Shown: positions 17,288 through 25,568 of the stretch, in pieces
How the letters are laid out: each line of letters starts with the position of its first letter
Numbering within the stretch: the first letter of the stretch is position 1
Assembly: GCA_905215445.1 (NCBI GenBank)
Contig: CAJMPZ010000011.1
Span: 1 to 45,584 of the forward strand
DNA length: 45,584 bases
Direction: 5' to 3'
Source: an uncultured bacterium
Lineage (GTDB): Bacteria; Actinomycetota; Coriobacteriia; Coriobacteriales; Coriobacteriaceae
Program-made: the position numbers and the translations under genes
The notes under the pieces: model-generated
The model's database searches: none
What the model was told of the DNA's origin: nothing
The model's input: only the letters and a program-made list of their open reading frames with translations

Positions 17288-17552
17288 GGCCGTCGCCCTG
17301 GCCGCCGCCGTCAGTATCCTAGCGTTTGGGCCAGCCATGGCCTTTGCCCAGCAAGAACAGGCGCAGGCCGCCACGCAAGTGACGGTCGACCTCTCGGAGC
17401 TCGACCGCGGCAACTGCAAGGAACCGTTGGCACAGACAGACGACAGACGATGGCTCTTGGCAGCAGGCGCCACGGCAGCAGGTGCGGGAACCGCCGGCCT
17501 CGGTCTGCACATCAAACGCAGCCAGAAACGAAACACGGACAGGCCGCACTAA
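17271..17552 (+). CDS. Tiny exported protein with a sortase-like C-terminal signal
   Basis: A 93-residue protein. A signal peptide (cleavage near AMAFA, residue 26) is followed by only about 26 mature residues, then LAQTDD at 53-58, a hydrophobic stretch at 61-81 and a basic end KRSQKR. This is the layout of a cell-wall sorting signal. LAQTD departs from LPxTG but is close to the LAxTG motif used by class E sortases of Actinobacteria, with Asp in place of Gly. If no sortase cleaves it, it is simply a single-pass membrane protein. I use the GTG at 17271. A TTG at 17241 has a better-spaced AAGG site but overlaps the previous gene by 47 bp. No sortase gene is in the window. Confidence 0.6.
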   Translation: MRTRHKAVALAAAVSILAFGPAMAFAQQEQAQAATQVTVDLSELDRGNCKEPLAQTDDRRWLLAAGATAAGAGTAGLGLHIKRSQKRNTDRPH

Positions 17553-17570
17553 ATTAGCTAAGGAGACCCC

Positions 17571-19001
17571 ATGGCATCGAAGAACCTTTTGCCCGTCGTC
17601 GCACTCTGCGGCGCGCTCGCAACCGGAACGCCTGTCGCCGCTTGGGCGACTCCCGTCATGGCGGACTCCTTACCAGCAGCCCTAAGCTCTGCACCAAATC
17701 CGTCGAGCGCCATTGCGTGCAAGCGTTTTTCGATCGCACAGGCCGCAATCTCAACCTCGGGATGCCTTCGTCGTAATACGGACGGCTCGATAGTCGTGGA
17801 TATCAATCGTTCGAACAAGGCAAACGGCTCCCAGGCGGGGTGCGCCGTCTGCACATGGCGCTCGGTTGTGCTCGATGCAGATGGCGATCCATGCAATTTA
17901 GAGCTGCGCATCGGCATCGCTTCGGTCGATGACTCGGCGAACGGAGCGAAGGTCGCCTTCGACGGTGCGTTTTTCGAGAAAGGAGGCGGTATATGTCTGG
18001 GCTGCGCCGCCGCGAATGCAGACGATGTGCAGCCCACCCTCTCATTCACAGCATCGTTGCGGCTGACCAAAGCCGACACCGATGCCATCGCGGCGGGAGA
18101 AGCATCCCTGCTGTTCTACGCCGTCAGCACCAAAGACACAGACGCTCATTTCGAGAAGTCAGCCGGATCACTCAGCCTTACACGAGGGACAGAGGCAGGC
18201 CCTATTGAAATCGATGCCCACGCGCAAAGCAGGCAACGCATTCTTGCCGACCCGGCGCTTCTCGAAATGGAGTGGAACGGATCCGGAGCCATCAGAATTC
18301 TCCCCTCCGCGCTTGACGCCAAGACGCTCCCCTCAAACGACGAACCCATCAACGCAACCATACAAGAAGAGAGCACGGACAAAGAAGCAGGTGCGGGCGA
18401 CACGCTGTCGCCGACAAACAGCGTCCCAGCTTCTTTCGAAGCACCGAATGAGCCCGCTACCGGTCCAAACGATCCCGAGCTCGCGGACAGTCTGGGGCTT
18501 GCTGATCCTCAGGAGATCGATGAAGGTAACTGCTGCGTGCTTGCCGCCCTCGACCACACAGAGGTCATCGATGCTGCAAACATCGAAGTTGCCGCCGCCA
18601 ATCAGCCCGTCCGCAAGTCGGCCATCATCGCATTTCCCGAATCCATCGAAGTCGTCTTTTTGCCATCAGGCGAGGTCGTGGCCCCAACACTGCTCACCTT
18701 GTTGGGCGCCAAGAATACTCGAAACGAAATTAAAAAGGTCACGGTTGTCGACCCTGCAACCACCGCTAAACTGCGTCTATACGCCGTTGCCCCAGACGGA
18801 GGCAAGACCTTGGAATTCGATGGCGACACACTTCTAGCCTGGCGACGTCTGGACATTATGCAAGACGTCTCGTATCAGATCGAACTCGAAGGGTTTGATC
18901 GTGCCCGCGATGCCAATATCATCGCCGCGGCTATTGAATCCCCACAGCGGCTTATGACACTGCGCTTTGACTACTATCCCTATGTCCCGACAACCACCTG
19001 A
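17571..19001 (+). CDS. Large secreted protein, last gene of the surface operon
   Basis: A 476-residue protein with a signal peptide (cleavage near residue 26-31). An N-terminal Cys-containing domain follows (about 45-215; cysteines in SGCLRR, AGCAVC, DPCNL and GICLGCAA may form disulphides). A linker rich in Pro, Glu and Ser spans about 255-315. The C-terminal beta-rich domain covers about 345-476. That domain runs FPESIEVVFLPSGEVVAPT, then KKVTVVD, then LMTLRFDY, echoing the order of motifs in the 199-residue protein two genes upstream. There is no membrane helix or sorting motif at the end, so it may be released or held by a partner. AAGGAG lies before the ATG. No function is recognised. 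Confidence 0.72.
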   Translation: MASKNLLPVVALCGALATGTPVAAWATPVMADSLPAALSSAPNPSSAIACKRFSIAQAAISTSGCLRRNTDGSIVVDINRSNKANGSQAGCAVCTWRSVVLDADGDPCNLELRIGIASVDDSANGAKVAFDGAFFEKGGGICLGCAAANADDVQPTLSFTASLRLTKADTDAIAAGEASLLFYAVSTKDTDAHFEKSAGSLSLTRGTEAGPIEIDAHAQSRQRILADPALLEMEWNGSGAIRILPSALDAKTLPSNDEPINATIQEESTDKEAGAGDTLSPTNSVPASFEAPNEPATGPNDPELADSLGLADPQEIDEGNCCVLAALDHTEVIDAANIEVAAANQPVRKSAIIAFPESIEVVFLPSGEVVAPTLLTLLGAKNTRNEIKKVTVVDPATTAKLRLYAVAPDGGKTLEFDGDTLLAWRRLDIMQDVSYQIELEGFDRARDANIIAAAIESPQRLMTLRFDYYPYVPTTT

Positions 19002-19119
19002 GGCTTAAATGCTGCGCATCGTTCCTAATACCACTTATATAACGTATTAGATGGGTTGCGATGTGCCTCGCATTTCGTTCTGCTACGATTGCCACGTTGG
19101 CATCAATACAGGAGGGCTC

Positions 19120-19836
19120 ATGCCGGGCTTGGGAACAATCATCAACGTTGTGCTTTTAGTTGCGGGCGGTCTTTTAGGATTAGCGAGCGGCCGCTTCATT
19201 ACACCGCGCATCCAAGACACGCTCATGAAAGCATCGGGGCTGTGCGTCCTGTTTATCGGCCTTGGCGGCACCATGCAGAAGATGCTCCTTATCGATGGGG
19301 AGGCGCTGGCGACCACTGGTACCACCATGCTCATTGTCTCGTTCGCCCTCGGCTCGCTCATCGGCGAGGCCGTCAACTTGGAAGCCGCCATCGAGAACCT
19401 TGGCGAATGGCTCAAGCGCAAGACTGGCAGTGAGGACGATAACGAGTTCACCAACGCTTTTGTCTCGACTTCACTCACCGTCTGCATCGGTGCCATGGCT
19501 ATCGTGGGATCAATCCAAGACGGCCTGCTCGGCGACTGGTCCACGCTCGCCCTCAAGGGAGCGCTGGACTGCATCATCGTCTGCACCATGACGGCGTCGC
19601 TCGGCCGCGGCTGCATTTTCTCCGCCCTGCCCGTCGCCGTGTTCCAGGGGACGATCACGCTGTTTGCCGGCGCACTCTCCCCCATCATGACCACGGCAGC
19701 CCTCGACAGCCTTTCGCTCGTAGGCTCCATGCTCATCTTCTGCGTCGGCGTCAACCTCATCCGTCCTCAGACCTTCCGCACGGCCAATATGCTCCCCTCC
19801 GTTGTCATAGCCGTCATCTACGCCCTCCTGTTCTAA
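19120..19836 (+). CDS. DUF554 family membrane protein
   Basis: A 238-residue protein with six or seven hydrophobic helices, matching the DUF554 family (YdfK/YqgA-like putative transporters). Typical pieces are the start MPGLGTIINVVLLVAGGLLG, a glycine-rich LFIGLGGTMQ, STSLTVCIGAMAIVGSIQDGL and CVGVNLI near the end. The function of the family is unknown; transport is presumed. The ATG at 19120 follows a strong GGAGGG site, while an in-frame extension to 19051 has none. It stands alone between the surface operon and the Shango-like operon. Confidence 0.88.
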   Translation: MPGLGTIINVVLLVAGGLLGLASGRFITPRIQDTLMKASGLCVLFIGLGGTMQKMLLIDGEALATTGTTMLIVSFALGSLIGEAVNLEAAIENLGEWLKRKTGSEDDNEFTNAFVSTSLTVCIGAMAIVGSIQDGLLGDWSTLALKGALDCIIVCTMTASLGRGCIFSALPVAVFQGTITLFAGALSPIMTTAALDSLSLVGSMLIFCVGVNLIRPQTFRTANMLPSVVIAVIYALLF

Positions 19837-19923
19837 ATCTATCTACGCAGCGGTATCTCGAACATCTGTTTGATGCTGTGCTATGATATGAGGTCACCGT
19901 AGCTGCGTTCGAGAGGAGGAGCG

Positions 19924-21684
19924 GTGGCCGACCAGGACATCAAGATGCTCATCGAGCGCATTATGGCCGAGGCCCGGACCCATCAGTCCGCCCGTTTCTC
20001 AAACGAAATCTACGCAGACGAGCCGATTCTCAAAACCGGCCGACAGATGCAGAACTTCCTCCCCGACCAGTACCGCAAGATGCGTGAGATATCGCGTTGG
20101 CAAGAAGACCCCAAGGGCGGTGCGGGCCGTTGGCTTTCGGAAGCCGAGCTTTTTTACCGCCAGGGCCTGCTGATGGCCGACTTTGAGGACGACTGTCCCT
20201 ACAACGGCACCTTTAAGTCGTACTTTCCCACCTACAACGCCATGAGCGACCGGCAGCTGCGCGGCTACTTTACCTGGCGTGCCCAAGTGCGCCGCGGGAA
20301 TATCGAGGAGACATCGACCTCGTTTGCGTTTCTGTATCTCTATGAGCTGATTTGCGGCATTGGCGTAGATAATCCGCTCGATGGTTTTAACAAGATCAAG
20401 GCCTTTTGGGATGCCTACCGCGCCTTTGAGCCCGGCATCGATCGGTTTGCACGCGTGTGGTTGCAGGATTACGCCGTATTCCATGGGCTCGACCCCAAGC
20501 TGCTTCGCGACTCTAAAACCGTCATGTTCGATAACGCCCTTATCGAGCTGCGGCGCGCAGCACGAGACCTTGTACCAGCACCGGCACCGTCCGGTCAGAC
20601 CCCTAAGCGTCGCAAAACCTCCGAGCCCACGCTCCCCCTTCCACCCGATGAGGTGCGCGAGGAGCGACTCATGGCCGCCATCAACGCCCTCTCCACGTAC
20701 AACCTAAGTAACTCGCGGCTCGACCGCAGCCACCACCGCGATCTGCGCCACGTGGCATGCGCCGTGTATGTCCGCATGGCGCGCTACTATGACACGCACC
20801 GAAAGACCGGCATCGTGGCGAGCTTGTTTGGGGAGGAGACGGCCATGCCCTACACCATGTTTGCCTCGGCCGTATTCTTTGCGCCCAAGCGCCACGAGGA
20901 CTGCGAATACCGCCTAGATCCTATCCATATCTACCGTTGCCAAAACGGCTTTTGGGAATGCATGCGTATCCATGGCAGCAGGCAAAAGAGCAGCAAGCTC
21001 GGTGAAATGATGCGCGCCTGCGACCAACACCTGCGCCTGGCGCTGGACCCCGCCCATCCCCTTAAGGAAGAAAAGGTCCCCAAATATCTGGCCAAGATTA
21101 TCGATGACGAGATTGTGGAATGGCTTTCGTGGGACGCCGCACACCAGCCCGTCAAGATCGATATCGATCTGAGTCAGCTGGGGCACATTCGGAGCGCCGC
21201 CGCGCAAACGCGCGAAGCGCTTTTGATCGACGAGGAACGCGAGGACGGCGCATCCGCAGAGGCCGAGGCAGCGGACTCAGGGCAACCGGAAGCCGAGCCC
21301 GTAACCGACGCGATTGTCGAACCGGTCGTGGCACCCATTCGGCAGGACTTGACCGACGAGCCGACCATATCCACCGAACAGTTTGGTGTCGTGGCACCGC
21401 TTCTCGCGCCGACGCCCGCGTTCGCAGCTGCTGCGCCCGCTGACGCCACAAACGAACTCGCGCCCGCCGCAGATGCCTTCCTTCGCGCACTGCTCGAGCA
21501 AAACGCAGCGCAAGCGACATCGGCAGTGGCGCACTCGGGACAGAGCGAGGACATGCTCGTCGATAGCATCAACGAGGCGCTCTTTGACCTGGTGGGTGAC
21601 ACCGTAATTGAATTTAGCGCGGCAGGGCCGCAGATTATCGAGGACTACAAAGCAGACGTGAGAGGATACCTAGACCATGAGTGA
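19924..21684 (+). CDS. sngA: TerB-N/TerB-C domain protein (SngA-like)
   Basis: A 586-residue soluble protein. A TerB-N-type domain spans about residues 40-195, with the pattern ISRWQEDP, EAELFYRQGLLMADFEDD, YNAMSDRQLRGYFTWRAQ and FAFLYLYELICGIG. A helical middle region follows. A TerB-C-type region then runs from about residue 395 to the end, interrupted by an Ala/Glu/Pro-rich linker at about 430-500 and closing with LVGDTVIEF..IIEDY. TerB-N/C proteins are linked to stress and nucleic-acid defence systems. It is first of three genes whose composition is that of Shango, where SngA carries the TerB-like domain. It starts with GTG after GAGAGGAGGA and overlaps the ATPase gene by 8 bp. The Shango assignment rests on gene content, not on a profile search. 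Confidence 0.75.
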   Translation: MADQDIKMLIERIMAEARTHQSARFSNEIYADEPILKTGRQMQNFLPDQYRKMREISRWQEDPKGGAGRWLSEAELFYRQGLLMADFEDDCPYNGTFKSYFPTYNAMSDRQLRGYFTWRAQVRRGNIEETSTSFAFLYLYELICGIGVDNPLDGFNKIKAFWDAYRAFEPGIDRFARVWLQDYAVFHGLDPKLLRDSKTVMFDNALIELRRAARDLVPAPAPSGQTPKRRKTSEPTLPLPPDEVREERLMAAINALSTYNLSNSRLDRSHHRDLRHVACAVYVRMARYYDTHRKTGIVASLFGEETAMPYTMFASAVFFAPKRHEDCEYRLDPIHIYRCQNGFWECMRIHGSRQKSSKLGEMMRACDQHLRLALDPAHPLKEEKVPKYLAKIIDDEIVEWLSWDAAHQPVKIDIDLSQLGHIRSAAAQTREALLIDEEREDGASAEAEAADSGQPEAEPVTDAIVEPVVAPIRQDLTDEPTISTEQFGVVAPLLAPTPAFAAAAPADATNELAPAADAFLRALLEQNAAQATSAVAHSGQSEDMLVDSINEALFDLVGDTVIEFSAAGPQIIEDYKADVRGYLDHE

Positions 21685-22981
21685 TACCGCATCCGCAGCA
21701 CCCCGCGTGCCCAAGCGCGTCGCTGCCGTCATTCTCAACTCGCTCAAGGGCGGCGTGGTCCCGCGCATCGGTCTTCCCTACATCACCGTAGGGCGCGAGG
21801 TCGAGATCCGCGCCCTGCTTACCGATCTGAGTCTCATCGCCGATGGCGGCGCAAGCTTCCGTTTTTTAGTCGGTCGCTACGGCGCCGGCAAGAGCTTTTT
21901 GCTCCAGACCATCCGCACGCACGCCATGGGCGAGGGATTCGTCGTCGCTGATGCCGACCTGTCGCCCGAGCGCCGTCTGCAGGGCGGTCAGGGACAGGGC
22001 CTTGCCACCTACCGCGAGCTCATCCGCAATATATCGACCAAGACGCGCCCCGAGGGCGGTGCGCTCAACCTTATTTTGGATCGCTGGGTCGCCTCGTGTG
22101 CCGACGTCGACGAGTCGGTCGTCAATGCCCAGCTGGCCCCGCTCGAGGAGATGGTCCACGGCTTCGACTTCGCCCGCATGCTCCGACGCTATCGCACGGC
22201 CGTATCCGAAGGCGACGAAGAGGCCATGAGCCGCGTGACCAAATGGATCCGCGGCGAATACCGCACCAAGAGCGAGGCTCGCGCTGAGCTGGGCTCCTCG
22301 ACCATCATCAGCGATGACGACTGGTACGACTACGTCAAACTCATCGCGCGTTTTTTGGTTTGCAGCGGCTACAAAGGCATGCTGGTGCTCATCGACGAGC
22401 TCGTGAATCTGTATAAGATTCCCAACGCCATCACGCGCCAGTACAACTACGAGAAGATCCTGACCATGTACAACGACACGCTCCAGGGCAAGGCGCAGTA
22501 CCTGGGCATGATCATGGGCGGCACGCCAACCTCCATCGAAGACCGCCGCCGCGGTGTGTTCTCCTACGAGGCCCTGCGCAGCCGACTCGCTCAAGGCCGC
22601 TTTGCACGCGAGGACCTTAAGGACATGCTCGCGCCCATCATCCGCCTGCAGCCACTCACCTACGAGGAGTTGCTGGTGCTGATCGAAAAACTCATGCAGA
22701 TCCATGCCGGATACTTTGGCTGGACGCCCACGCTTACCGAGAATGACTTGGTGGACTTTCTCAAGATTGAGTTCGGCCGCGTGGGAGCCGATACACACCT
22801 GACGCCCCGTGAGGTCATTCGTGACTTTATCGAACTGCTCGATATCCTGTGTCAGAACCCCAATGCAAATGTGGCCGAGTTGCTGCAAAGCGTCGGCGGC
22901 GACGCGCTGGCGCCGGCAGCCGCAACAGGCGACACCGGCACCGCAGACGGCGACCGTAACTTCGCCGAATTCACCATCTAA
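21677..22981 (+). CDS. sngB: BREX-like (DUF2791) ATP-binding protein (SngB-like)
   Basis: A 434-residue P-loop ATPase of the DUF2791 family, called 'BREX system ATP-binding domain' in databases. Walker A is GRYGAGKS at 66-73, Walker B is MLVLIDELVNLY with Asp240 and Glu241, and TITVGREVEI-like RPxI..GR context (YITVGREVEIRALL) precedes it. Arg residues in RSRLAQGRFARED may act as sensor or finger residues. It probably supplies ATP-driven loading or remodelling for the partner helicase. The ATG overlaps the end of the TerB gene (ATGAGTGA), so both are co-translated. The stop codon lies at the very edge of a 53-bp interspersed repeat whose first two bases are also the last two of the TAA. Confidence 0.82.
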   Translation: MSDTASAAPRVPKRVAAVILNSLKGGVVPRIGLPYITVGREVEIRALLTDLSLIADGGASFRFLVGRYGAGKSFLLQTIRTHAMGEGFVVADADLSPERRLQGGQGQGLATYRELIRNISTKTRPEGGALNLILDRWVASCADVDESVVNAQLAPLEEMVHGFDFARMLRRYRTAVSEGDEEAMSRVTKWIRGEYRTKSEARAELGSSTIISDDDWYDYVKLIARFLVCSGYKGMLVLIDELVNLYKIPNAITRQYNYEKILTMYNDTLQGKAQYLGMIMGGTPTSIEDRRRGVFSYEALRSRLAQGRFAREDLKDMLAPIIRLQPLTYEELLVLIEKLMQIHAGYFGWTPTLTENDLVDFLKIEFGRVGADTHLTPREVIRDFIELLDILCQNPNANVAELLQSVGGDALAPAAATGDTGTADGDRNFAEFTI

Positions 22982-23032
22982 CCTGCCAAAAAGGGACAGG
23001 TTTATTTTGGTAGGTTCTATCTGGGCAAACGT
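22980..23032 (+). repeat. 53-bp REP-like interspersed repeat inside the Shango-like operon
   Basis: This 53-bp sequence matches the reverse complement of 45463-45515 at 50 of 53 positions. Its first half folds as AACCTGCCAAAA/TTTTGGTAGGTT with GGGACAGG in the loop; the second half (TCTATCTGGGCAAACGT) is unpaired but equally conserved. It occupies half of the 116-bp gap between the ATPase and helicase genes. It looks like a mobile, non-coding palindromic repeat rather than a gene-specific site. Confidence 0.8.
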
Positions 23033-23097
23033 TGAGACTGTAATGCAGCAAGCCGTTGCCAGCCGCGTTAAGAGATTCGTTTTTGAGAGGAGGCCCC

Positions 23098-25542
23098 GTG
23101 AACGCCTTTGACCGCTACGCCCCGTTTATCCAAGACTTCATCTACTCCCACGATTGGGAGAGCTTGCGCTCTATCCAGGTTGCGGCGGCAGATGCCATCT
23201 TTAACACGCAGGACAATGTGCTCCTGACGGCATCCACGGCTTCCGGCAAAACCGAGGCAGCCTTTTTTCCCATCCTGACCGAGTTTTGGGAGAGGCCGCC
23301 CGCAAGCGTGGGCGCCCTCTACATCGGCCCCCTCAAGGCGCTCATCAATGACCAATTCGTCCGCCTCAACGATCTGTGCGAAGAAGCCGATATCCCTGTC
23401 TGGCACTGGCATGGCGATGTCTCGCAGTCGCACAAGGCTAAGCTCATCAAAAAACCGAGCGGCATCTTGCAGATTACGCCCGAGTCGCTCGAGGCGCTCT
23501 TGATCCATAAGCACATGGCGATTCCGCGCATGTTCTGCGATCTGCGCTACGTCGTCATCGACGAGGTCCATTCGCTTATGCGCGGCGATCGAGGCGGGCA
23601 GACGCTCTGCCTTATTGAGCGCCTGTCGCGCATGGCCGGCGTACAACCCCGCCGCATTGGCCTTTCGGCTACCATCGGCGACCCCGAGCGCACGGGTGCC
23701 TTTCTCTCGCAGGGAACGGGACGCGACTGCGTTATCCCTCGTTTTGAGGAACCGCGCCGCGTGTGGCGTATCTCCATGGAGCACTTCTACAACTCGGGTC
23801 CCCAGGCGCAGCAGCGGGGATTCAAGAGCATGGGTCCTCAAGAGGCCGAAGTGCTTGCATGCGAGCGCATTGAGGCAGCGGCACCCGCGGCACTGTCCGT
23901 CAGCACCCAAGACATGCGCCATAGCGGACAACTCACACAGGAGGAACGCCGCCAACGTCGCGAGCAGGCACGGGGCAAGGCTGCCCCCAAGGACAGTCGC
24001 GCTTCCTCGGCCCCCGAGGGCGAAGTCGACATTCCCCGAGCACCCGAACAGGCATTACTCAACCCCACCGACACAGCACCAGACAACGCCGACCCCGGCA
24101 TGGGCTATATCTTCGAACACACCCGCGGCCGCAAGTGCCTGGTCTTTGCCAACTCGCGTGAAGAGGCGGAGGCCGTATGCTCCATGCTGCGCAGCTACTG
24201 CGAAAGTCGACACGAGCCCGACCGTTTCCTCATCCATCACGGCAATCTTTCGGCATCGTTGCGTGAGACGGCAGAAGAGCTTATGCGCGACGAGGAACAG
24301 GCACAGACGACCGTTACCACCTCTACGCTGGAACTCGGCATCGATATCGGCCGTCTGGAGCGTGCGTTTCAGATCGATGCGCCGTTTACCGTCAGCTCCT
24401 TTTTGCAGCGAATGGGCCGCACGGGGCGCCGCGATCTTCCGCCCGAGATGTGGTTTGTCATGCGCGAGGAAGAGCCCGAGCCGCGCACGATGATGCCTGA
24501 AACGATACCTTGGAAACTCCTCCAGAGCATCGCGCTCGTACAACTCTATCGCGAGGAAAAGTGGGTCGAGCCGCCTGAGCTCGATCGACTCCCCTACAGT
24601 CTGCTCTATCACCAGACCATGTCGACCCTCGCCAGCACCGGAGAGCTCACGCCGGCGGAACTTGCCCAGCGCGTGCTCACGCTCAGCTATTTCCATCGCG
24701 TCTCGGCCGATGACTATCGCGTGCTGCTGCGTCACCTCATCAAGATCGACCACATCCAGGTCACCGAGGGCGATGGGCTCATCGTGGGCCTCGCGGGCGA
24801 GCGCATCATCAACAACTTTAAGTTCTACGCCGTGTTCCAGGAAAACGAGGAGTTCACCGTTCGCAGCGAGTCGGCCGAGTTGGGCACGATCGTCAACCCC
24901 CCTCCACCCGGTGAGCGCATCGCCATCGCCGGACACTGCTGGATTGTCGAGGAAGTGGACTGGAAGCGCCACACCGTCTTTGCCACGCAGGTCAAGGGCC
25001 GTGTGCCGGCATACTTTGGCGATTGCCCCGGAGACATCAATACACACGTACTCGAGCGCATGCGCAAGGCGCTCAACGAACATGCCACGTATCCGTATCT
25101 TATGGGTAACGCGCGGGCCCGCTTGGCGCAGGCTCGCCATACGGCTGAGATTTCGGGTGCGGGAACTAGGCCGCTCATTAACCTGGGCGGCGACACCTGG
25201 GCGCTCTTCCCCTGGTTGGGAAGCTACGCCTTTCTGGCGCTCGAGCGTATGCTTAAAATCAAATGCGCAGCTGAGCTGGGCCTTCGCGGACTCGACCCGT
25301 CACGCCCGTACTTTATGCAGTTTAAGATGAAGGCCGACGAGGAGACGTTCTTTGAGGTACTCGCCGCCGAGGCCGAGAAAGACTTCGATCCCATCGAGCT
25401 CGTCTATCCTGGCGAGGTGCCTTACTTTGACCGCTACGACGAGTTTGTTCCCGAAGAGCTCGTGCGCAAGGGCTTTGCCGAAGGCGTGCTCGACATAGAG
25501 GGCATGAAGCAGCGCGTCCTCAGCTGGCGCGACCACGCCTAA
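23098..25542 (+). CDS. sngC: DEAD/DEAH-box helicase, Lhr-like (SngC-like)
   Basis: An 814-residue superfamily 2 helicase. RecA domain 1 holds motif I ASGKT (48-52), motif II DEVH (155-158) and SAT. RecA domain 2 holds KCLVFANSREEAEAV, TSTLELGIDIGRLE and the arginine-finger motif QRMGRTGRR. A charged, proline-rich insert of about 80 residues (roughly 265-345) separates the two. The C-terminal 330 residues match the extended Lhr/YprA style architecture. It is third in the TerB-N/C, ATPase, helicase operon and is likely the nucleic-acid motor. The start is the GTG at 23098 after GAGAGGAGG; the upstream frame to 23056 has no site. It ends 26 bp before a converging gene. Confidence 0.82.
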   Translation: MNAFDRYAPFIQDFIYSHDWESLRSIQVAAADAIFNTQDNVLLTASTASGKTEAAFFPILTEFWERPPASVGALYIGPLKALINDQFVRLNDLCEEADIPVWHWHGDVSQSHKAKLIKKPSGILQITPESLEALLIHKHMAIPRMFCDLRYVVIDEVHSLMRGDRGGQTLCLIERLSRMAGVQPRRIGLSATIGDPERTGAFLSQGTGRDCVIPRFEEPRRVWRISMEHFYNSGPQAQQRGFKSMGPQEAEVLACERIEAAAPAALSVSTQDMRHSGQLTQEERRQRREQARGKAAPKDSRASSAPEGEVDIPRAPEQALLNPTDTAPDNADPGMGYIFEHTRGRKCLVFANSREEAEAVCSMLRSYCESRHEPDRFLIHHGNLSASLRETAEELMRDEEQAQTTVTTSTLELGIDIGRLERAFQIDAPFTVSSFLQRMGRTGRRDLPPEMWFVMREEEPEPRTMMPETIPWKLLQSIALVQLYREEKWVEPPELDRLPYSLLYHQTMSTLASTGELTPAELAQRVLTLSYFHRVSADDYRVLLRHLIKIDHIQVTEGDGLIVGLAGERIINNFKFYAVFQENEEFTVRSESAELGTIVNPPPPGERIAIAGHCWIVEEVDWKRHTVFATQVKGRVPAYFGDCPGDINTHVLERMRKALNEHATYPYLMGNARARLAQARHTAEISGAGTRPLINLGGDTWALFPWLGSYAFLALERMLKIKCAAELGLRGLDPSRPYFMQFKMKADEETFFEVLAAEAEKDFDPIELVYPGEVPYFDRYDEFVPEELVRKGFAEGVLDIEGMKQRVLSWRDHA

Positions 25543-25568
25543 GACCAGTCTTTTTGGGACGGAGAGAC

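Noticed and set aside
24055..25140. 361-residue minus-strand frame within the SngC-like gene
   Set aside because: It overlaps the helicase completely and shows no family features.
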